A stretch of 64,000 bases of DNA, from assembly GCA_052118425.1 (NCBI GenBank), contig JBQKHF010000001.1, one strand, 5' to 3'. The DNA comes from Roseburia_C sp900315735. GTDB lineage: Bacteria; Bacillota; Clostridia; Lachnospirales; Lachnospiraceae. This document shows positions 59,160-64,000 of the stretch, one piece after another; the stretch's first letter is position 1, and every line of letters begins with the position of its first letter. The notes under the pieces were generated by a model that was not told the DNA's origin, ran no database searches, and was given only the letters and a program-made list of their open reading frames with translations. Both the position numbers and the translations under genes were made by a program.

Positions 59160-59188
59160 TTGTCTGGATAAGTTTTCAGGAGTATAAT
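59160..59188 (+). promoter_or_regulatory. Predicted promoter of the GT-C-like gene
   Basis: -35 TTGTCT (59160-59165), 17-base spacer, consensus -10 TATAAT (59183-59188), about 50 bases upstream of the start at 59238. The stretch between it and the minus-strand gene (59045-59159) is AT-rich and must hold the opposing promoter, which I cannot place with confidence. Confidence 0.68.
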
Positions 59189-59237
59189 ACCAACGATTCA
59201 TCATGAAGAAGAAATTAATAATGAAAAGGAAATGAGA

Positions 59238-60557
59238 ATGGAAAAGACAAATCAGACTCTGAAAAGAGGGTATTTAATATGCTTATTTCTGGCATTGACA
59301 ATTTGGAGTATGGCAACTACTTCCGGAAGCGGGCCGGATGAAGCAATGAAATATGATATCTGTAATTATATAGCGTCCCATGGAAAGCTTCCTGATGGAA
59401 CGGACCCGGCGCTAAGAAATCCAATCTGGGGAATATCATATGGATTTACTCCGATTCTGTCATATATGATAAGTGGAGTTTTTTTGAAAATGGCTTTTTT
59501 ATTTACTACAAATGTGTATTGGCTGTATGTGGCAGTCAGATTCACCAGTGTACTTTCCATAACCGGAATGGCATATTTGATGTTTCAGATAGGAGAGTAC
59601 TTATTTCAAACCAATAGAAGCAGATTTTTGTTCGTAATGTCTGGAACCCTGCTGCCCCAGGTAATGTATCTTGGAAGTTATCTGAATAATGATTCCTTTG
59701 CATTATTTACAATTGCATGGATTATTTATGCCTGGCTTAGGGGCAGGGACAGACACTGGGACTGGAAAAGCTGTATCCTATTAGGAACTGGAATAGGGTT
59801 ATGTGCATTATCTTATTATAATGCCTACGGTTATCTTTTGATGAGTATACCGTTTTTCTTTATTTCCTACTGGAAGGAAAGGCAAATAGAAGGTGAAGGA
59901 AAAAGAACTGACATGCATCGGATGTTCAGGATGGCAGCAGTAATTGCTATTGTAGCAATACTTTTAGCTGGCTGGTGGTTTATCCGGAGTGCAATATTAT
60001 ATGATGGTGATTTCCTTGGACTTCGAACAACGGATAAATATGGGGAAATGTATGCACAGCCGGGATTCCGTCCGTCAGAACGGCCGACGCCATATCATCA
60101 GGGCTGGTCATGGTACCAGATGTTATTTACTTCCGGCTGGCTGAGAACATCACTGATCAGCTTTATTGGAATATTAAGGACCTGCGACTGGAATCTGATG
60201 GGCAGGGGCTATCTGGGGATTGGAATACTTTTTCTTGCTGGAATCATTGGCTATCTGGCGGGTGGGTGGAAAAGAAAAATATTTTCGTCAGACAGACTGC
60301 TGCATATCACATTTCTGATATGCATGGTAATTCCATGCGGATTGAGTATTTATTATTCTTTTTATAGTGACTATCAGCCACAGGGGCGGTATCTGATGCC
60401 GATGCTGATTCCGTTTCTTTATTTTGTCACGACAGGACTGACTTTGGTACTTGAAAAGATACCACAAAAAGTAAATCGTATGTTATACGGTGGAATTTAT
60501 ATATTTTTCATATTGATATCTGCAGCAAGTTTTTATTATGTTCATGCGCTGATATAG
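59238..60557 (+). CDS. DUF2142/GT-C-like polytopic membrane protein
   Basis: A 439-residue integral membrane protein with about 11 helices. The first loop has TTSGSGPDEAMKYDICNYI (Asp-Glu in GPDE), followed by GKLPDGTDPALRNPIWGISYGFTP, which resembles DUF2142 and related GT-C glycosyltransferases that use lipid-phosphate sugars. SYLNNDSFALFTIAWI and SYYNAYGYLLM are conserved-looking helices. The start at 59238 is seven bases after AAAGGA; ATG 59232 is only one away. Divergent from the CsbB-like GT2, it is its likely partner acceptor-side transferase; no separate flippase gene is adjacent. It is smaller than the DUF2142 protein at 34342. Confidence 0.72.
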   Translation: MEKTNQTLKRGYLICLFLALTIWSMATTSGSGPDEAMKYDICNYIASHGKLPDGTDPALRNPIWGISYGFTPILSYMISGVFLKMAFLFTTNVYWLYVAVRFTSVLSITGMAYLMFQIGEYLFQTNRSRFLFVMSGTLLPQVMYLGSYLNNDSFALFTIAWIIYAWLRGRDRHWDWKSCILLGTGIGLCALSYYNAYGYLLMSIPFFFISYWKERQIEGEGKRTDMHRMFRMAAVIAIVAILLAGWWFIRSAILYDGDFLGLRTTDKYGEMYAQPGFRPSERPTPYHQGWSWYQMLFTSGWLRTSLISFIGILRTCDWNLMGRGYLGIGILFLAGIIGYLAGGWKRKIFSSDRLLHITFLICMVIPCGLSIYYSFYSDYQPQGRYLMPMLIPFLYFVTTGLTLVLEKIPQKVNRMLYGGIYIFFILISAASFYYVHALI

Positions 60558-60566
60558 ATTTCAAAA

Positions 60567-60592
60567 AAGGACTGGATAATCCCCAGTTTTTC
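60567..60592 (+). terminator. Weak intrinsic terminator
   Basis: AAGGACTGG (60567-60575) pairs with CCAGTTTTT (60583-60591) over nine positions including two G-U pairs, loop ATAATCC. The T-run is part of the stem, so strength is uncertain. Confidence 0.5.
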
Positions 60593-60601
60593 TTATATAA
60601 T
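60573..60601 (+). promoter_or_regulatory. Possible glmS promoter
   Basis: Consensus -10 TATAAT (60596-60601) with a poor -35 TGGATA 17 bases upstream (60573-60578), overlapping the terminator. The following ~90-base leader does not show the conserved glmS ribozyme core. Confidence 0.35.
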
Positions 60602-60692
60602 GTCAAAAGGACTATAAAGATAGTTCCAGAAAAGATAGGATGAAACAACAGCAATTGGAATAGAATGTAAAAGAAAAGCAGGAGGAAGAATT

Positions 60693-62519
60693 ATGTGCGG
60701 AATTGTTGGTTATATAGGGAAGAAACAGGCTGCACCAATTTTGTTAGATGGACTTTCAAAACTGGAATATCGTGGTTATGATTCAGCCGGTCTGGCAATC
60801 TTTGATGGGAAGAAGATTAACATGGCCAAGGCAACCGGAAGATTAAAGGTATTATCGGAGCTGACCCATGAGGGTGCTACCTTGCCGGGAACCGTGGGAA
60901 TCGGTCATACACGCTGGGCAACCCATGGTGCACCAAGTGATATCAATGCACATCCACATTTCAATGAAGCCGGTACCATTGCAGTGGTACACAATGGCAT
61001 CATTGAAAACTATATGAAATTAAAGAAAAAGTTATTGGAAAAAGGCTATAAGTTCCAGTCTGATACCGATACTGAGGTAGTGGCTCAGTTATTGGATTAT
61101 TATTATACCGGCGACCCATTAGAGACCATTACCAAGGTTATGCATCGTGTGGAAGGTTCCTATGCACTGGGAATTATTTTTGCAGAGAATCCGGATGTAA
61201 TTTATGCGGTTCGTAAGGACAGTCCGTTAATCGTAGGAAGAGGCGAAAATGAAAATCTGATTGCGTCAGATGTTCCTGCCATTTTAAAATATACCAGAGA
61301 TGTATATTTTATTGAAAATGAAGAAATTGCCCGCCTGTCCGAAGAAAAAATAGAATTCTTCAATGTAGATGGCGAGTCTATTGAAAAAGAATGTAAGCAT
61401 ATCGAGTGGGATATTCATGCAGCAGAAAAAGGCGGCTATGAGCATTTCATGTTAAAGGAAATGAATGAACAGCCAAAGACCATAAGAGATACCATCAGCC
61501 CACGTATCAAGGATGGCAAAATTGTCATCGATGAGCTTGGTATGAGTGATGACGAAATCAGAAATATCAGCAGAATCCACATTGTTGCCTGCGGTTCTGC
61601 TTATCATACCGGATTTACCAGTAAGTATATTTTTGAAGGAATGGCAAGAATTCCGGTAGAAGTAGATGTGGCTTCTGAATTCCGTTACCGGAATCCGATT
61701 TTAGAGGACGGCGTCCTTGTCATTATTATCAGTCAGTCCGGAGAGACAGCAGATTCCCTGGCGGCACTCCGTATGGCAAAAGAGCGTGGTGTTAAGACGC
61801 TTGGTATTGTAAACGTAGTTGGAAGCTCCATTGCAAGAGAGGCAGATAAAGTAATGTATACCTGGGCTGGACCGGAAATTGCAGTTGCAACTACAAAGGC
61901 ATACAGTGCACAGCTTGTGGCACAGTATCTTCTGGCAATTAAATTTGCACAGGTTCGTGGTAAAGTTACAGAAGCAGAAGTAGGAGAAATGCTTCGTGAC
62001 CTTAAGAAGCTGCCGGATCAGGTAGAAATGTTACTGAGCCATAAAGAGAAGATCCAGAAATTTGCCAACCGTTTTATTGCAGCAAAGGATATTTTCTTTA
62101 TCGGAAGAGGAATTGATTATGCGATTTCCATGGAAGGCTCTTTAAAATTGAAGGAGATTTCCTATATTCATTCTGAGGCATATGCAGCAGGTGAGTTAAA
62201 GCATGGAACCATTTCCCTGATTGAAGATGGTACACCGGTCGTTGCAGTGGCAACACAGGATGCACTGCTGAAAAAGACCATCAGCAATATTGTAGAAGTG
62301 AAGACCAGAGGCGCATTTGTCATGGCAGTCACCAATGAAGGCAATACAGAGATTGAAAAGACAGCAGATTATGTCATCTATATTCCACAGACCAATGCAT
62401 ATTTTGCCAATTCACTGGCAATTATTCCATTACAGCTGTTCAGCTACTATGTAGCAGTTGGAAAGGGCTGTGATGTGGATAAACCAAGAAATCTTGCAAA
62501 ATCAGTAACGGTCGAATAA
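60693..62519 (+). CDS. glmS: Glutamine--fructose-6-phosphate aminotransferase (GlmS)
   Basis: Makes glucosamine 6-phosphate from fructose 6-phosphate and glutamine, the entry to UDP-GlcNAc for peptidoglycan and amino sugars. The N-terminal nucleophile Cys follows Met (MCGIVGYIG), with LEYRGYDSAGLA and GHTRWATHGAPSD. Two SIS domains follow: ACGSAYHTG, SQSGETADSLAAL, GRGIDYAISMEGSLKLKEIS and the C-terminal DKPRNLAKSVTVE, which is almost invariant. At 608 residues it is full length. GGAGGA precedes the start. It is probably outside the glycan operon, with its own promoter and terminator. Confidence 0.97.
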   Translation: MCGIVGYIGKKQAAPILLDGLSKLEYRGYDSAGLAIFDGKKINMAKATGRLKVLSELTHEGATLPGTVGIGHTRWATHGAPSDINAHPHFNEAGTIAVVHNGIIENYMKLKKKLLEKGYKFQSDTDTEVVAQLLDYYYTGDPLETITKVMHRVEGSYALGIIFAENPDVIYAVRKDSPLIVGRGENENLIASDVPAILKYTRDVYFIENEEIARLSEEKIEFFNVDGESIEKECKHIEWDIHAAEKGGYEHFMLKEMNEQPKTIRDTISPRIKDGKIVIDELGMSDDEIRNISRIHIVACGSAYHTGFTSKYIFEGMARIPVEVDVASEFRYRNPILEDGVLVIIISQSGETADSLAALRMAKERGVKTLGIVNVVGSSIAREADKVMYTWAGPEIAVATTKAYSAQLVAQYLLAIKFAQVRGKVTEAEVGEMLRDLKKLPDQVEMLLSHKEKIQKFANRFIAAKDIFFIGRGIDYAISMEGSLKLKEISYIHSEAYAAGELKHGTISLIEDGTPVVAVATQDALLKKTISNIVEVKTRGAFVMAVTNEGNTEIEKTADYVIYIPQTNAYFANSLAIIPLQLFSYYVAVGKGCDVDKPRNLAKSVTVE

Positions 62520-62522
62520 GAA

Positions 62523-62578
62523 TAGTCCCACAAAGGGAAAGGAAGATTTCTTCTATTCCCCTTGCGGGGCTGTTTCTA
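62523..62578 (+). terminator. Probable terminator after glmS
   Basis: A long imperfect inverted repeat: the segment from TAGTCCCACAAAGGG to GGAAGA folds against TCTTC to CCCCTTGCGGGGCTG, and GCTGTTTCT follows. The last part also forms a small CCCC-TTGC-GGGG hairpin. Pairing includes mismatches. Confidence 0.55.
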
Positions 62579-62661
62579 TATGCAGGTAGTACGTAAAGTA
62601 TGTTCCTTGTAGTTATGTTGACCGGCATCCATAAGAAGCTGCCAGTCATATTTTGGGATAT

Positions 62662-62691
62662 TTGACAAATAAAACATAAAAGAGACATAAT
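62662..62691 (+). promoter_or_regulatory. Predicted promoter of the HtrA-type protease gene
   Basis: Consensus -35 TTGACA (62662-62667), 18-base spacer, -10 CATAAT (62686-62691), then a ~80-base leader before the start at 62779. The rest of 62579-62778 shows no gene. Confidence 0.6.
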
Positions 62692-62778
62692 TTTCTCAAT
62701 CATTAGACACAGAACTAACACAATTTATGGATATTATCATAATCAGAAAGTAACAAAGAGATGAAAGGAGTAATCTTT

Positions 62779-64000
62779 ATGGAAAACAATTATAACAACA
62801 ATTTTAACTCCGGCTCTCCTTATTCATATAATCAGACGAACCAGCAGACAGGAGACGGAACAAATACTTCATGGAGCAGTCAGGTGAACGGAAATACTTC
62901 ACAGGGCTACAGTCAGGGAACCCAGTATGGACAGGGAAATGCCTATTATAGTCAGGGAACCCAGTATGGACAGGGAAATGCCTATTATAGTCAGGGAACA
63001 CAGCCATATGGACAGAATCAGCAGAAGAAAAAACGGAAAGAAAAAGTAAAGAAAGAACATGGTAAAGGTGGATTTGGTGTAAAACTTGCAAAATGTGCAG
63101 CTATTGCATTAGTCTTTGGATTGATTTCAGGAAGCGTATTTGCGGGAACAAATCAGCTACTTGGAACGAAGTGGAGCAACTCTGAATCTGCTAAGACAGA
63201 GGCTTCCCTGAATAAGAGCAGCAGCGGAGATACCGTTAAGGCAGCAAATACTTCATCCAAAGCAGTAACCGATTTGACGGATGTCTCAGATATTGCAGAT
63301 AATGTAATGCCATCTATTGTTGCAATTACGAATATGAGTGAAAAACAGGTAAGCACCTGGTATGGATATACTGCATCACAGCCACAGGAAAGTTGTGGTT
63401 CCGGAATCATAGTAAGCCAGGATGACCAGTACATCTATGTAGCAACGAATAATCATGTGGTATCCGGTGCCCAAAGTATTACCGTGCAGTTTTCAGATGA
63501 CAGCACAGTAGCCGCAGAAGTAAAAGGAACAGATGCAGGAAGTGACTTAGCAGTCGTTGCAGTTCCGATTTCCGATATCAGCGCAGACACCTTAAGTACC
63601 ATTAAGGTTGCAACCCTTGGCAATTCTGATGACTTAAGTGTAGGTCAGGCAGCAGTCGCAATTGGAAATGCGTTAGGTTATGGGCAGTCTGTTACAACTG
63701 GTGTTATCAGTGCATTGAACCGAGAGGTGTCCGTAGAAAATGAAGACGGTTCTACCACAACCAATGAACTGATTCAGACTGATGCGGCTATTAACCCTGG
63801 TAATAGTGGTGGCGCATTACTGAACGCCAAGGGTGAAGTAATCGGTATCAGTTCTGTAAAATATTCTGATACCAGTGTAGAAGGTATGGGCTATGCTATC
63901 CCGATTAATACAGCGTCTCCGATTATTGAAAAATTAATCAACCGGGAACAGGTGGATGAATCCCGTTCCGCATATCTTGGAATCTCCGGTGTAGATGTAT
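62779..64000 (+). CDS. HtrA/DegP-type S1C serine protease, 3' end cut by the window
   Basis: The reading frame is open from the ATG at 62779 (eight bases after AAAGGAG) to the window end: 407 codons, no stop. The first ~75 residues are an Asn/Gln/Gly/Tyr-rich cytoplasmic region with a duplicated 13-residue unit (YSQGTQYGQGNAY), then a Lys-rich stretch and one helix (about 98-118). The trypsin-like domain has the triad His in ATNNHVVSGA, Asp in GSDLAVVAV and Ser in NPGNSGGALL; an AYLGISG segment at the end marks the start of a PDZ domain. It is a membrane-anchored surface quality-control protease. The missing C-terminus should hold the rest of the PDZ. Confidence 0.92.
   Translation, partial: MENNYNNNFNSGSPYSYNQTNQQTGDGTNTSWSSQVNGNTSQGYSQGTQYGQGNAYYSQGTQYGQGNAYYSQGTQPYGQNQQKKKRKEKVKKEHGKGGFGVKLAKCAAIALVFGLISGSVFAGTNQLLGTKWSNSESAKTEASLNKSSSGDTVKAANTSSKAVTDLTDVSDIADNVMPSIVAITNMSEKQVSTWYGYTASQPQESCGSGIIVSQDDQYIYVATNNHVVSGAQSITVQFSDDSTVAAEVKGTDAGSDLAVVAVPISDISADTLSTIKVATLGNSDDLSVGQAAVAIGNALGYGQSVTTGVISALNREVSVENEDGSTTTNELIQTDAAINPGNSGGALLNAKGEVIGISSVKYSDTSVEGMGYAIPINTASPIIEKLINREQVDESRSAYLGISGVDV
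62908..62985 (+). repeat. Two near-identical 39-bp tandem repeats in the protease N-terminus
   Basis: 62908-62946 and 62947-62985 encode YSQGTQYGQGNAY twice and differ at one base (TAC versus TAT first codon). A third, shortened copy (YSQGTQPYGQNQ) follows. Near-identity at DNA level suggests a recent expansion. Confidence 0.85.

Noticed and set aside
1..64000. Search for tRNA, rRNA, CRISPR arrays, insertion sequences and integrases
   Set aside because: None was recognised by reading either strand; no transposase or recombinase motifs and no regularly spaced direct repeats of CRISPR type were seen.

Overview
The window reads as part of the chromosome of a low- to mid-G+C Firmicute, most probably a gut Lachnospiraceae-type Clostridium relative. 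This is inferred from codon use, strong AAGGAG-type ribosome binding sites, extended -10 promoters (TGnTATAAT), a LytR-CpsA-Psr ligase, the tandem GT2 glycosyltransferases and the surface-protein style. No rRNA, tRNA, CRISPR array, IS element or origin was recognised. Coding density is very high, no gene-free stretch exceeds about 260 bases, and every gene but one (58070-59044) is on the + strand.

Layout. (1) 117-10268 is a visibly AT-rich block: a polysaccharide pyruvyltransferase, a hexapeptide acyltransferase, an F420-dehydrogenase-like Fe-S protein, a Wzx-type flippase, a possible SGNH-fold protein, an SDR, a fused heptose nucleotidyltransferase/phosphatase, GmhA and a polytopic protein ending in a GBS-Bsp-like domain. 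(2) 10306-14111 holds a nonulosonic-acid module: a CMP-sugar synthetase fused to a PseG-like hydrolase, a membrane acyltransferase and a NeuB-family synthase. (3) 14240-16112 is a two-gene ATPase/TOPRIM-like pair that looks like an anti-phage defence cassette. (4) 16185-23821 encodes three consecutive secreted proteins (transglutaminase-like, HExxH metallopeptidase, amidase plus glucosaminidase) that share one ~100-residue bipartite repeat. (5) 23924-38142 holds a large tandem GT2, then WecE, an epimerase and an ATP-grasp enzyme, then two SMR proteins, a CsbB/ArnC-type GT2 and YfhO. This looks like a lipid-linked sugar system for decorating glycans outside the cell. Two further polytopic proteins follow. 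(6) 38135-54192 is the glycan assembly core: many GT2s, FdtA/FdtB/acetyltransferase for a 3-amino-3,6-dideoxyhexose, a second flippase, a UDP-glucose dehydrogenase, the WbaP-type initiating transferase and a Cps2T-like rhamnosyltransferase. (7) 54295-60557 holds the LCP ligase, an SGNH plus MBOAT O-acetylation pair, and a divergent CsbB-like GT2/GT-C membrane protein pair. (8) 60693-64000 holds glmS and a 3'-truncated htrA-type protease.

How it fits together (inference). The WbaP-type enzyme starts a lipid-linked repeat unit, the GT2/GT4 enzymes extend it with rhamnose-like and amino sugars made by the modification enzymes, a Wzx flippase exports it, and the LCP protein attaches it to peptidoglycan. 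CsbB/SMR/YfhO-like and SGNH/MBOAT modules then decorate it outside the cell. The repeat proteins may bind that glycan. dTDP-glucose synthesis (RmlA/RmlB), the heptose kinase and the early nonulosonate enzymes are not in the window and must come from elsewhere.
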